From NCBI RefSeq assembly GCF_003576645.1, contig NC_044922.1, positions 26,089,417-26,153,416 on the forward strand: 64,000 bases of DNA, given 5' to 3'. Below are positions 44,538 to 57,240 of the stretch, in pieces. This stretch comes from Ipomoea triloba (taxonomy: Eukaryota > Streptophyta > Magnoliopsida > Solanales > Convolvulaceae). The notes beneath the pieces are model-generated. The model saw only the letters and a list, made by a program, of their open reading frames with translations, had not been told where the DNA came from and did not search any database. How positions within the stretch are numbered: the first letter of the stretch is position 1; every line of letters begins with the position of its first letter. The translations under genes and the position numbers were made by a program.

Positions 44538-47500
44538 ACATATTTATAAAAGTGACTCATTGATTTTCCATTTATTTTTCAGCAACACTCATTTGTTGAT
44601 TTACCCAAATAAATGTATAAGATTAGTCATAATTTTACTTGATTGGGAACCTATAATTACCTGAATCCTCCCATATAGATAGATGTGTTAATTAGTTTCT
44701 CCACATTTTATTTCCTACATTTTTAAAAGCCTGTTGTTTTTCATGCAGGTGTTTTTTTCTATGCTACATAGGTGAACACATATTTGTTCACAAAACCTAA
44801 AAAATAGTTAGAATAAGAATGAGATTTGATACTTCAATGAAAATATTGAAGGTATTTTAGAGAGTATATGTATATAATTGACATTGATTAGATGAAAGTA
44901 AAAGAAAAATATGGGAAAAAGTGTTTTACTCTTAGAAGTAGTGATCAATTAACATATCATACATTTGTGAATACAAATAGGAGTACATGTGATACAACTT
45001 TGTGTTAGGAACTTATGCAAATGGTAAGAGATTCACAATTATTAGAACACTTACAATGTGTGTTATTTGTCTTCCAAAGTTTGGGGATATGATATTTAGT
45101 TGTTCTGGTCTGCATTTTATTTTATTAGAGGTACACACATTGATTAATTAACGATATAAATAATTGCAACTTTCAACCATCTTTACAGACAAATTATATA
45201 TATAAATTTTACAATGTTGTATACTTTATAAAGTTGTACTTTATGTTTTATTAGAGGTCCACTGAAATATTTCGCATTTAACTTTGAATAGCTCAAAATT
45301 TACTCACAACATTGTAATTCACCATCATAAAATTTTCCTTATCAGTTTTACTAAGTTTCTTTTTGAGACTATAATGCCATACATGCATGATATTAGAGAT
45401 ATGGTGTGTCTGACTTTGATCCCTAATAGAATACTTGACTACGTGGCTCAAACCCTTACTTTAAACTATTATTGTTTTGCTGTAGAGTTAGAGTTCATTA
45501 ACTTATAATGAGTTATGAATGATTTCAACTTCTTGAATTTTTATTTTTAAGTATCAAGTTTAAAATTATCAGTAAAGGAGACAATTGCATCTTGTGTGTG
45601 TATATATATAATGAAATTCTTTGTTTGTTTGTTTGTTTGTTTTTTGACAACATAAGCAACTTGCAGCTTCTGTGTAATTGCGTACAAATAACACAGGAGA
45701 ACTAAACTTTACTAGGAAGATCCTAACACACTGGCATTAATGAACTCGTGACCTACATATGAGAGTCATACTCTACATACTCGTCACAATTTTTAGGCCA
45801 AAATTTTTTATTTTGATCTTTTGGTTGGTCGATGTATAATGATGGGTAGAATAATGGTTTGTCTCAAAGTTCATTTAAAAGATATGCATCTCTTGTATTT
45901 AATTTTTGTATTTGCTATCAATGTATTTAGTCAATTCATGATTAAATAAGTCAATACACTAATAGACTCAATGCCACAATATATTGTAAGAAAGTGGAGG
46001 GAGAAGAACAAATAGGAGGTGTGATTGGTTATTAGTTTAAAGGACTATTATTGGATTTATTGCCTTCCCCCCTCTCTCGACTAATGGTTTGTCGCAAGCT
46101 CCATGTTAAATCAAAGAAGCATGAGATACATGACCAAGTCTTCTTAGGTTAAATTTATCTCTGAAATTTGGATATTTACAAGGTGACAGGACATAATGGA
46201 AATATTTTTTTTTTTTTAAATTATGACATGGATTACAAATTTGCAACTACAACAAGTTTGCAACGCTGACAAAGGCTGTCGCAGCCTTTTGTACTTTATT
46301 TATTTATATTTATATTTCATTTTATTTATTTATTTTGTTTTGTTGTGATGTGCAAATGAGATTCTTTTTGAAAGTGAAAGAGTATTGTATGGATGTAGAG
46401 AAAATTATAAATGAATTGTAAATTTGGTGATGTGAAAGTAGAATTCACTTTTAAAAGTGAGAATATTGCATTGATAAATTCAGCCTTAAATGCCATCATC
46501 ATACCATGGACAAATAATATACCTTCAATATATTAAAAACGAATATTTATTTATTATCCTAAGTATAATTTATTTTGGATGAAGGCAGAAGGATCCAACT
46601 CAAGTCATGTCATCAAAAGTTTGACCATGCCACCTTAAGGTACGACTTTGTTGTCACCTAGAAAGGAAAAATCAATAATAGGGTTGTAGAGATCCTTATG
46701 GCATTGTTAGTGGACTAAAGTTAACAACAATGGTGGAAGACTATATCTATTTCTCAAAGCATCCACTTAAAAAGTTTGAAAAATTAAAACAAAATATTAT
46801 CTCTTTTTCCAATTTAATTAAAGAATTTAAACAACTTGGATATAATTATAAAACTATATCTTTTCATTTTAGTTTTTCTATCTGTTTGAGAATTTCTAAA
46901 AATATCCATTTGGTAAAAAGGGTCAAAATGCTAAAGATTAAAAATTTGCAAAATCCAACTACTGTGGATACTGTAAAAAGTCCAAACTCCCCTAACGCAT
47001 GCCCTAAAAGCCATGTTGTACTGACATGCATCGAATTTATCGGTTTTAGATGCAATTATCAAACGATCCTGACCGTGAATTCGTGTGGTACGTTTAGCTT
47101 TCCTGCTACAACTTTTTGCTTATTTATGTCTCACGATATGAAATACCTTGGTATTTCACTATATCATGATAAATTGACAAATCAAATTCGCAGGGTGATG
47201 AACTTGGTCCTTCACCAGCTCTCACTCAACAGTTTTTCTTTTTCAGTCTTAGTTGTATAGTTAATTCGAATTCACGACTTAACTCTGATACCCCTTATTA
47301 AAATAAATGTTTCACTATGTCAAAATTAAAAGGTATAGTTTACCGCGAAAGTGGAACTTTATTTACTTTTATATCGCCACATTTTCGAGAAGCAAAGTGC
47401 TCGACCTTTCACAGGTCTCCGCCTAACAATTCTCCTAACCACCAATTATTAAATTTGACCATTTAACGACCTTCGCCCACAACACAAAGATAATAAGTAT

Positions 47501-48538
47501 GATCCTAAGGGCATCCCCAATTATGATTTTTGGTGTGATTTTTTAGAAAGTCAAACTTATGCGAAGGATAGAGGGTGAGGAGAGAAGATTTGAATGCACA
47601 CTACAAGTACTTGATTTTTGACAGTGAAATGGGTCCCATCACAATGCAACAGCAGCACCATTTGTGGTGTGTGAGGCCCAACACACCATCATCACATAAA
47701 TAAATATGCTATTAAGGTATTGGTCTAGTAGACAAAACTTGTTTTAGTGGCATGTTAAGGGTTTAATTCTTATTACGAACCATCAGCTTCAACTTTTGGT
47801 CCAGAAAAAACGTAATTTTAATTATAGTATGTATGTGTTGAACATAAAACTGTGGTGTTTCAATCAAATTTCATGATCACGGTAATTTGCAAGTACATAA
47901 ACAAGAAAAGGAGGCGTGAGAAAACAAGCTTTTTTAACCTTTTACAGCACCCAAGAAAAAGTTACAGAGGGATGCATGGTTGGGACTGAATTTCAGCTTT
48001 CTGCATTCATTACCATTCAGCCATTCAAGAATCTTTTTACTCGTGGACAAGGACAAGAATCTTTTTACTCCCTTTCTGATCTTCACTATAACAGTTGTCT
48101 CATAAAACTGTGTTTCTTTATGATTTAAAACAATTTGTTTATTGTAATTGATAAATTAATTAATTAATTAAGCAGATATTTTCATCATATCATTTAGTAA
48201 CAATTATTTTCTTTAATTTGAAAAATGCATGGATGTTAAATAATATATTTAATACATTGATTAAATGGTATATTTTCAACAAGGGCCAAAACTCGTCATG
48301 GGAAACATTAGTTTTAGTTCACCCCAGTGAGGTTATAACTTATAAATGTATCGCCATGGTTACCTTCATGAAAAACATGAACGATCTTAAAGACTTGGAA
48401 GTGGCCCAGGAGGAGCTTACAGTCCGTGACTAACGTATTGGCTTTAGAGGTGACCTCAGCTTCGGAGTACAATTTAAAAATGTAATTATGATATTATGAT
48501 AAAGAGTATAGTATATATGTCATTAGATTTATGGACAA
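44538..48538. other. Intergenic DNA, no supported gene
   Basis: AT-rich. The longest frame, 46,730-47,260 plus (176 codons), starts with ATG but has the composition of random AT-rich sequence and no recognisable domain. A tRNA-like piece on the minus strand near 45,720-45,790 (GTCACGAGTTCATTA) and (TTTG)n at 45,620-45,641 are repeat debris. A frame at 48,218-48,433 is likewise unidentified. Confidence 0.5.
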
Positions 48539-48737
48539 ATTATTGTGTGGACCATGAATATAATGTACATTTTTATTATACTAAAAGTACATTATTTTTG
48601 TACTGAAGGTACATTATTTGATAATATATATAAAATAATGTACTTTTTGTACAAAAATAATGTACTTTTAGTATATTAAAAATGTACTTTTTATTTATGA
48701 TTCACACAACTATGTGGACCATGGTCCATGCAATAAT
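48539..48737. mobile_element. ~200-bp foldback MITE
   Basis: The left side ATTATTGTGTGGACCATG pairs with the right side CATGGTCCATGCAATAAT. Inside, TAATGTACATTTTTATTATA, CTAAAAGTACATTATTTTTG and their reverse complements form arms of about 75 bp around TAATATATATAAAATAA. The whole can fold into one hairpin. No coding capacity. Target duplication not resolved. Confidence 0.65.
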
Positions 48738-49339
48738 GATGGAGATTTATGATAAACAAAAATTTAATTAAAAAAAATCTGTAATGAAAGTGAAGAAAAT
48801 ATTAGTGAACTAAAGAATATTCCGACCTTTGTTTCCCCCTTTCCGTTTAAAGTTTGGAAAAGTCATATTGAGTCATGACCTTTATACAATGAGCATAAGG
48901 AAAACTTTAAAGATTTAAATCTCTTTTCATTGTTCTTTATACAAGGAAACTTTAAAAGACAATAGTTTGACATTGATTAATTGAAGGAAACGGTAAAGCA
49001 ATGTAATATCAAAAATTGAATTATATTAGGGCCAATAGTGATAAAGCTTTGTCATGAATAGGAAATGTGTTGGTGCACAACTCTTGTAGGGTCATGGGGT
49101 GGGATAGCTTAGGAATTAGAGATATCAATTTTAATCCGAAATTGATGGACTGACATGATAAGTCCAAAATTTTTTAGAGTTACGGGAAATAAATTTTAGC
49201 CCAGTAAAAACTTAGTTCAATAAGTCAGGTGGCCCGAACAAGCTAGCCCCATAGCATGAGCTCTTTGATGGGTGCTTAATCGTTCTATTTTTTGTGCATT
49301 AATTGATCATTTTTGGGCAACTTCAGAAAGTCATTCTTT

Positions 49340-49595
49340 GCTATTACAAGTTGGCCTCATAACGTGACAAGGTTTCATGAAGAAATTTTCCACGAGGCAA
49401 CACTTGCTATCACGAGGCTTCATCATGATGTAGTGATGAAGGAGGAGTGATGCAATCTTTTGAAAATGGTGTTCTGCTGTCATGACTGGCCATCACGACG
49501 TGAGAGGGCTCATGACATGAAGTTTCTACAAGGTGATCAAGGCCGTCACAAGGCTTCACCACAACGTGAGAGAGCTTCGTGATGCAGCATATTTC
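49340..49595. repeat. Degenerate short-repeat block (CACGA.G..GTGA motifs)
   Basis: Variants of TCACGACGTGAGAGGGCTC (ATCACGAGGCTTCATCATGA, CATCACGACGTGAGAGGGCT, TCACAAGGCTTCACCACAAC) recur about every 40-50 bp, five or six times. The block is GC-richer than its surroundings and includes an apparently random minus-strand frame (49,410-49,658). Origin unknown; it could be part of an LTR. Confidence 0.45.
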
Positions 49596-49691
49596 GAAAA
49601 ATATAAATGGGAGAAATTGATTTTTATTGCAGGACTTTTTGACTTTGAAATTTTTCATTAGTTAGTTACCTTCTCTAGTAGAATTCAATTA

Positions 49692-51790
49692 TCAATTTTC
49701 TTTAGACACATGCCTAATAGAATAAGGAGTTTCATTTGCACCCGAACACTTAGCAATATCTCCCCAAGTCGATTCATCTCCATTATTAAACACCAACTCT
49801 TCATTAACATCATCCGAGATACCTGTCAACCATTCATTAGCAAAATCAATTTGATCTAAACTAATTGGATCAATGGTATCCCACATTTCCCATGACCGCC
49901 TCAATGCTCTATTATACTTAATGAAAACCAAATCATTAAGGCGCATGTGCTCAAGGCTGACTTCTCCTTTTTGAATGCAACTTAAATATTTAAAATTAAT
50001 TAGTGCTTAAATATGTTATAATTGCTAATTAATAGCTTAAAAATGATAAGTTGACTAACTTACATGCTCAAACACACTCTGATTGCGCACTAGTGGTGAG
50101 ACTTAGAAGCTTAATTGCAAACTCTTTCAAATGTTGAGTTGAGCTCCCAAAAGAAATCCACCAATCAATTGTAAAATTTAAAAGTTATTCAAAGTTTGCA
50201 ATGTTTTGATTATAAATAAAAATTGTAAGTTAGATTGTTTAAGAACCTGGGGGTTTAACACCACGTTATTTCTTTGCAATCGGCAAGCCAAATAAACCAT
50301 GTCCAACTTCCAAAGTAGACGCTTCCTCAGTAATTTTTTCATACAAATCTTGATTTGGAATCAACCACTCCAAACAACCATAAAAGCTAGCAATAACGTT
50401 TACCGAATGAACAATAGGAAAAATCGATGTCTCGCCACTATACTAGAAGTAATTTGTATTCAAGTAGTACGCAGCTGCATGCAATGGTTGACAAAGCTAA
50501 GAACTCCACATTTTATCTAGGATTTCAAAGACCTTTTTGTACTTGAATTGCTTGTATTATTGTTGAAAGCATTTGCAATTGCTTCTTTTTTATATCCATC
50601 GTAGGATAAATATAGCCCATTGATGGCTTAATATCCCCATCAACTAACTGAATGATGCTAATCACTAGATCACCTATTTTAAATGCGTCTAGAATTGTAT
50701 TCCAAAAGTATAACATTTGAACAATTCTAGAACACACTTCCTATAAATATGAGCTAGTGAGGAATTCTTTTGAATTGAACAATTTTCTCAAATTGTTCTT
50801 CTTTTCGTGAAGCCTCTTCAATGTCCAGAATGCTGTAGCAAATCGAGTCTTAGCAAACTTGACCAAATCACGCTTCTTGGTATACTTTATCAACCAATTC
50901 ATAAGCTTTGTCTTTGAAAGGATGTACACTGATAATTTTAAAGCCTGCTTGTACGCCAATGCAAAATGACGAATTTCAAAGATGTCCTTAAACATTAAAT
51001 TGATACAATGGGTAGTGCATGATGTCCAATACAAATTCGGGTACAAATCCATTAAATCCTTGCCTAAATGATGTAAATAATTAATAGTTAAAAAATAAAA
51101 TTTAAAAATCTTAATACAAAGATTAAAAAAAACAAATATTTTAAATATACGAACTCTCATGTTTTCGGAAGCATTGTCAGATATGACTTGCACAACATTT
51201 TCCTTCCCCTTTGATTGACAAAAGTTTCAAAACGCTCTAGCATTTTGTTAGCATCCACTGTATCCTTCATTACATCAACCAACTCGAGGAAATACAATCC
51301 AAGTAAATTATTATCTATGACATTAATAAATGTACGACCTCTCCTATCTGTCCACTTGTCCATCATTAAAGGGCGTATTAACATGCTCAACCTCCTTTTA
51401 AGATATGACTCTAAAATCATGATAGGAAGGTGCCTTCATTCTCGGCCCATGTTGTGCAACACAATCAATAAACCCTTGTAAGTTTTTATTGTAAGAAACA
51501 CAACCAAATGGTTGTCTGGTCTCATACATCCACCGTGAAAATTGCACAAGAATTCTCTCCCTCAATTCTTTCTTGCATGTCTCCAATGTTACATTCTCAC
51601 CTCATTTTCATCTTTTCAAATTTTGATGCTCTTTTGTATTAAAATACAAATATATAAGACATTTAGTTGATTTGTTAGAAGATCCCAAAGTACATCCCAT
51701 CCCCACCGCCTTGGGGAAATCCATACCTTCATCACAATCTTCATCAAAGTCATAAGGACCAAATGTGATACAAATTGAATAATCATGCAC
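49692..51790 (-). pseudogene. Decayed hAT-family transposase (DUF659/hAT type)
   Basis: Read from 51,790 down to 49,692, conserved blocks appear in the right order but in different frames: KKELRERI..FSRWMYETRQPF (about 51,580), GPRMKAPSYHDFRV, DKWTDRRGRTFINVI (51,350), VQVISDNASEN (51,190), LYPNLYWTSCTTHCINLM (51,020), LVDGDIKPSMGYIY (50,630), LHAAAYYLNTNYF (50,470), WWISFGSSTQHLKEFAIKLL (50,150) and RLNDLVFIKYNRALRR (49,940). This is the DUF659 region and C-terminal dimerisation region of plant hAT transposases. Stops and frameshifts break it, and AT-rich intron-like stretches lie at about 51,060-51,150, 50,170-50,270 and 49,950-50,080. The N-terminal BED zinc finger was not found. It is inactive. 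Confidence 0.8.
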
Positions 51791-51804
51791 CTAATTTGAA
51801 AATA

Positions 51805-52201
51805 GAGTTTATTACCAAAATGGTCCCTCGACTATTGCGAAATTACTAATTTGGTCCTCAACAATTTTTCGTGACCAATTAAGTCCATCGACTTTGAAAA
51901 ATTTAACCAATTTGGTCCTCCGTTTATTTTTCCGTTAAACATCCGTTAAATCAGGACCAAATTGGTTATTTTGCTATAGTCAAGGGACCAAATTGGTAAT
52001 TAATTTTCAATGAAATGGTCCCTTGACTATAGCAAAATTACCAATTTGATCTTGATTTATCGGATGTTTAACGGCACAATAAACGGAGGACCAAATTGGT
52101 TAAATTTTTAAAAGTCGAGAGACTTAATTGTGCACGAAAAATTGTCGAGGACCAAATTGGTAATTTCGCAATAGTCGAGGGACCATTTCGGTAATAAACT
52201 C
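51805..52201. mobile_element. Mutator-type MITE with perfect 9-bp target duplication
   Basis: A 397-bp element with ends GAGTTTATTACC / GGTAATAAACTC is flanked by TTGAAAATA on both sides (51,796-51,804 and 52,202-52,210). Arms of about 180 bp are nearly perfect inverted repeats (GGTCCCTCGACTATTGC left; GCAATAGTCGAGGGACC right). The flanks joined without the element reconstruct a repeat also seen at 19.75 kb, which supports the insertion. A 9-bp duplication and long terminal inverted repeats point to Mutator. No transposase. Confidence 0.85.
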
Positions 52202-52210
52202 TTGAAAATA

Positions 52211-53129
52211 TTAATAGTCAAGGACCAAATGTGATGCAAATTGAATAGTCATGCACTTAATTTGAAAATTTTAATAGTCTAAGGACCAAAATTAATACAT
52301 GTATTATAGTCGAGGGATTAAAAATGATATTTTTTCTCAAAAATCAATTAATAAATGCACTTTTGTTCCTTTATATATATATTTTGAATACTAACATAGT
52401 TACAACATTTTCAACTTACTGAAACACAAAGAATTAATACCATATCAATTGAAATTCGAACCCATAATATCTTTGATTTGAGAAAATCACTTGTCCTATT
52501 AGACCACAAGAGTATTCGCTATTTTTAAAAAAAATATATTAGTCCTAACTCATCTTCATTTTGCATAGGGAGAGATTCTGCCGACATCCGATCATATTTT
52601 GTAGGAATCTTGCAGCTTTTCCTAGTCTTTCGCAGCATGCTTGAAAAGAAAAACAGAATTCATGGTTGCAAAAGCTCCAACTCTTTAAATGAATATATGC
52701 AAAATATTTAAGTAAATAATGAATTGTGCAAATTAAAACTAAAACTCAAAAATCAACTACTCTAAATGATATCTCATAAAGTCAAAATGATATAATTTGG
52801 GTTGACTCCACTTACATACAGATATAGAGTGATTCAAAATCAACTTTTTTGACGTTCAATATCACATCCATCAACTAACTTTACACGTGTCACTTTAGAC
52901 TATAATAAGTCACGTACACTTTGCCTTTCTTTACTTTATTATTCTCTGGTTTATTCTTTTTCCTGCTAAAGGATTTAAACTTACTAATATGATACATTTA
53001 TTTGAATATATTAATAGTTAAAAGGACGGTTGAAAAATAAGGAGAAAATTGTCAGGTTATTTTATAAATATTATAAACTAAAAAACTTATAATAATTATA
53101 AAATTAACCATGTGTTTTTCACTAAAAAT
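52211..53129. other. Intergenic DNA with a repeat flank
   Basis: 52,211-52,335 is the other part of the repeat interrupted by the MITE. 52,218-52,271 also repeats 51,756-51,803 (AAGGACCAAATGTGAT..CAAATTGAATA). The rest is AT-rich, with the SINE-like piece at 52.4 kb. Confidence 0.5.
52390..52512 (-). mobile_element. SINE-like element
   Basis: On the minus strand: CTTGTGGTCTAATAGGACAAG (A-box-like, about 52,510-52,490), then GGGTTCGAATTTC (B box, 52,463-52,451), then ATTCTTTGTGTTTCAGTAAG. Box spacing and order fit a tRNA-derived SINE. The 3' wording is shared with the copies at 5.5 and 37.7 kb. Ends are approximate. Confidence 0.55.
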
Positions 53130-56100
53130 TTCAATTAAACATGTTAATTTAGTCATCAAGACATAACTACCTGTTAATGACTTGCAATACCAAGTAAATA
53201 TTAATGTCACTTTTTTTTTTTTTTTTGCATAAAATGTATCAAATAGGTCATCACACTTTATCTGTAAAGTCAATTAGGCCCTCAAACTTTTTAAAGTTGC
53301 AATTAGGTACATAAACATGTAAATATAGTTCATCAAGACATAATTACCATTTAGTGACCTGTAATACCAAATAAATATAAATGTCAATTTTGTTTGAATA
53401 AAATGTATCAAATAGGTCATCAAACATTATCTGTAAAGTCAATTAGGCCCTCAAACTTTTTAAAGTTGCAATTAGATACATAAAAATGCCAATTTAGCCA
53501 TCAAGGCATAATTATCTGTTAGTGACTTGTAATACTAGGTAAATATAAATGTCAATTTTTTTTAGCATAAAATGTATCAAATAGGCCATCAAGCTTTATC
53601 TGAAAAGTAAATTAGGCCCTCAAACTTTTTAAAGTTGGAATTAGATACATAAAAATATCAATTTAGTCATCAATGCATAATTACCTGTTAATGACCTGTA
53701 ATACCAGGTAAATATAAATGTCACTTTTTTTAACATAAAATGTGTCAAATAGGCCATCAAACATTACGTGTAAAGTCAATTAGGCCATCAAACTTTTTAA
53801 AGTTGCAATTAGATACATAAACATGTCAATTTAGTTCATCAAGGCATAATTACCTGTTAGTGACCTGTAATACCAGGTAAATATAGTTGTCAATTTTTTT
53901 TTGTATAAAATGTATTAAATAGGCCATCAAACTTTATCTGTAAAGTCAATTAGGCCATCAAACTTTTTAAAGTGACAATTAGATATATAAAAATTTCAAT
54001 TAAGCCATCAAGGCATAATTACCAGTTAGTGACTTGTAATACCAGGTAATATAAATGTCAATTTTTTTTTTTGCATAAAATGTATCAAAAAGACCATCAA
54101 ATTTTACCTGTAAAGTCAATTAGGCCCTCAAACTATTTAAAGTTGCAATTAGATAAATATAAATGTCAATTTAGTCATCAAGGCATAACTACCTGTTAGT
54201 GACCTGTAATACCAGGTAATATAAATGTCAATTTTTTTTTTTTGCATAAAATGTATAAAATAGGCCATCAAACTTTACCGGTAAAGTCAATTAGGCCCTC
54301 AAACTCTTTAAAGTTGCAATTAGATACATAAAAATTTCAAATAAATCATCAAGGCATAATTACCTCTTAGTGACCTGTAATACCAGGTAATATAAATGTC
54401 ACTTTTTTTTTGCATAAAATGTATCAAATAGGTCATCAAACTTTACCTGTAAAGTCAATTAGGCCCTCAAACTCTTTAAAGTTGCAATTAGATACACAAA
54501 AATTTCAATTAAGTCATCAAGGCATAATTACCTGTTAGTGACCTGTAATACCAGGTGAATATAAATGTCAATTTATTTTGCATAAAATGTAACAAATAGG
54601 CCTTCAAACTTTATCTGTAAAGTCAATTAGGCCCTCAAACTTTTTAAAGTTGCTATTAGATACATAAAAATATCAATTTAGTCATCAAGGCATAATTACC
54701 TGTTAGTGATCTGTAATACCACGTTAATATAAATGTAATTTTTTTTTACATAAAATGTGTCAAATAGGCCATGAAATTTTACATGTGAAATCATTTAGGC
54801 CATCAAACTTTTTAAAGTTGGAATTAGGTACATAAACCTGTCAATTTAGTTCATAAAGGCGTAATTACCTGTTAGTGACCTGTAATACCAGGTAAATATA
54901 AATGTCAATTTTTTTTTGTTGCATAAAATGTATCAAATAGGCCATCAAACTTTATCTGTAAAGTCTATTAGGCCCTCAAACTTTTTAAAGTTGCAATTAG
55001 ATAAATATAAATGTCAATTTAGTCATCAAGGCATAACTACCTGTTAGTGACCTGTAATACCAGGTAAATATAAATGTCAATTTTTTTTTTTTGCATAAAA
55101 TGTATCAAATAGGCCATGAAACTTTATATGTAAATTCAATTAGGCCTCAAAATTTTTAAAGTTGCAATTAGATACAAAAAATTGCCAATTTAGTTATTAA
55201 AGCGTAATTACCTGTTAGTGACATGTAATACTAAGAAAATATAAATGTCATTTTTTTTACACAAAATCTGTCAAATAGGCCATCAAATTTTACATGTGAA
55301 GTGAATTAGGCCATCAAACTTTTTAAAGTGGCAATTAGATACATAAACATGTCAATTTAGTTCATCAAGACATAATTACCTGTTAGTGACCTGTAATACT
55401 AGGTAAATATAATTGTCAATTTTTTGCATAAAATGTATTAAATAGGCCATCAAACTTTATCTGTAAAGTCAATTAGGCCCTCAAACTTTTTAAAGTTGCA
55501 ATTAGATACATAAAAATGTCAGTAAAGTCATCAAGCCATCATTACCTGTTAGTGACCTGTATTACCAGGTAAATATAAATGTCAATTTTTTTTGCATAAA
55601 ATGTATCAAATAGGCCATCGAACTTTATCTGTAAAGTGAATTAGGCCCTCAAACTTTTTAAAGTTGCAATTAGATACATAAAAATGTCAATTTAGTCATC
55701 AAGGCGTAATTACCTGTTAGTGACCTGTACTACCAGGTAAACATAAATGTCATTTTTTTTGCATAAAATGTAACAAATAGGCTGTCAAACTTTATCTATA
55801 AAGTCAATTAGGCCCTCACAAACTTTTTAAAGTTGGAATTAGATACATAAAAATATCAATTTAGTCATCAATGCATAATTACCTGTTGGTGACTTGTAAT
55901 ACCAAATAAATATAAATGTCACTTCTTTTTTTTTTTCTTTTTTTTTTGTTTTACATAAAATGTGTCAAATAGGCCATCAAACTTTACATGTAAAGTTAAT
56001 TAGGCCATCAGACTTTTTAAAGTTGTAATTAGATACATAAACATGTCAATTTAGTTCATCAAGATATAATTACATGTTAGTGACTTGTAATACCAGGTAA

Positions 56101-57240
56101 CTATAAGTTTTACTTTTTTTTTTTTTTGCATAATATGTATCAAATTGGCCATCAAACTTTAAGTGTAAAGTCAATTAGGCCCTCAATATTTTTAAAGTTG
56201 CAATTAGGTACATAAAATCTCACCTGTTAGTGATGTGTAATTCCAGGTAAATATAATTGTCAATTTATTTTTTCATAAAATATAACAAATAGGCCATAAA
56301 ACTTTATTTGTAAAGTCAATTAGGCCCTCAAACTTCTTAAAGTTGTAATTAGATACATAAAAATGCCAATTTAGTTATTAAAGCCTAGTTACGTGTTAGT
56401 GACATGTAATACTAGGTAAATATAAATGTCATTTTTTTTACATAAAATGTGTCAAATAGGCCATCAAATTTTACATGTGAAGTGAATTAGGCCATCAAAC
56501 TTTTTAAAGTGTCAATTAGATACATAAACATGTCAATTTAGTTCATCAAGGCATAATTACCTGTTAGTGACCTGTAATACCAAAAAAATATAATTGTCAA
56601 TTTTTTTTTCCATAAAATGTATTAAATAGGCCCTCAAACTTTTTAAAGTTGCAATTAGATACATAAAAATGTTAGTAAAGTCATCAAGCCATAATTACCT
56701 GTTAGTGACCTATATTACCAGGTAAATATAAATGTCACTTTTTTTTAACATAAAATGTGTCAAATAGGCCATCAAACATTACGTGTAAAGTCAATTAGGC
56801 CATCAAACTTTTTAAAGTTGCAATTAGATACATAAACATGTCAATTTAGTTCATCAAGGCATAATTACCTGTTAGTGACCTGTAATACCAGGTAACTATA
56901 AGTTTCATTTTTTTTTTGCATAATATGTATCAAATAGGCCATCAAACTTTAAGTGTAAAGTTAATTAGGCTCTGAATATTTTTAAAGTTGCAATTTGGTA
57001 CATAAACAACTCACTTATTAGTGACATATAATAACTGGTAAATATAATTGTCAAAAATTTTTTTTTTTTGCATAAAATGTATCAAATAGGCCTTCAAACT
57101 TTATCTGTAAAGTCAATTAGGCCCTCAAACTTTTTAAAGTTGCAATTAGATAAAACATGTTAATTTAGTTCATAAGGCATAATTACATGTTAGTGACTTG
57201 TAATACCAGGTAACTATAAGTTTCACTTTTTTTTTTTTTG

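Noticed and set aside
46730..47260. 176-codon plus-strand open frame with ATG
   Set aside because: Composition is that of translated AT-rich DNA, no domain is recognisable, and no intron or neighbouring exon structure supports a gene.
47270..47295. Primer-binding site of another LTR element (GGTATCAGAGTT on the minus strand)
   Set aside because: Only a partial match to the initiator-tRNA site, with no LTR next to it.
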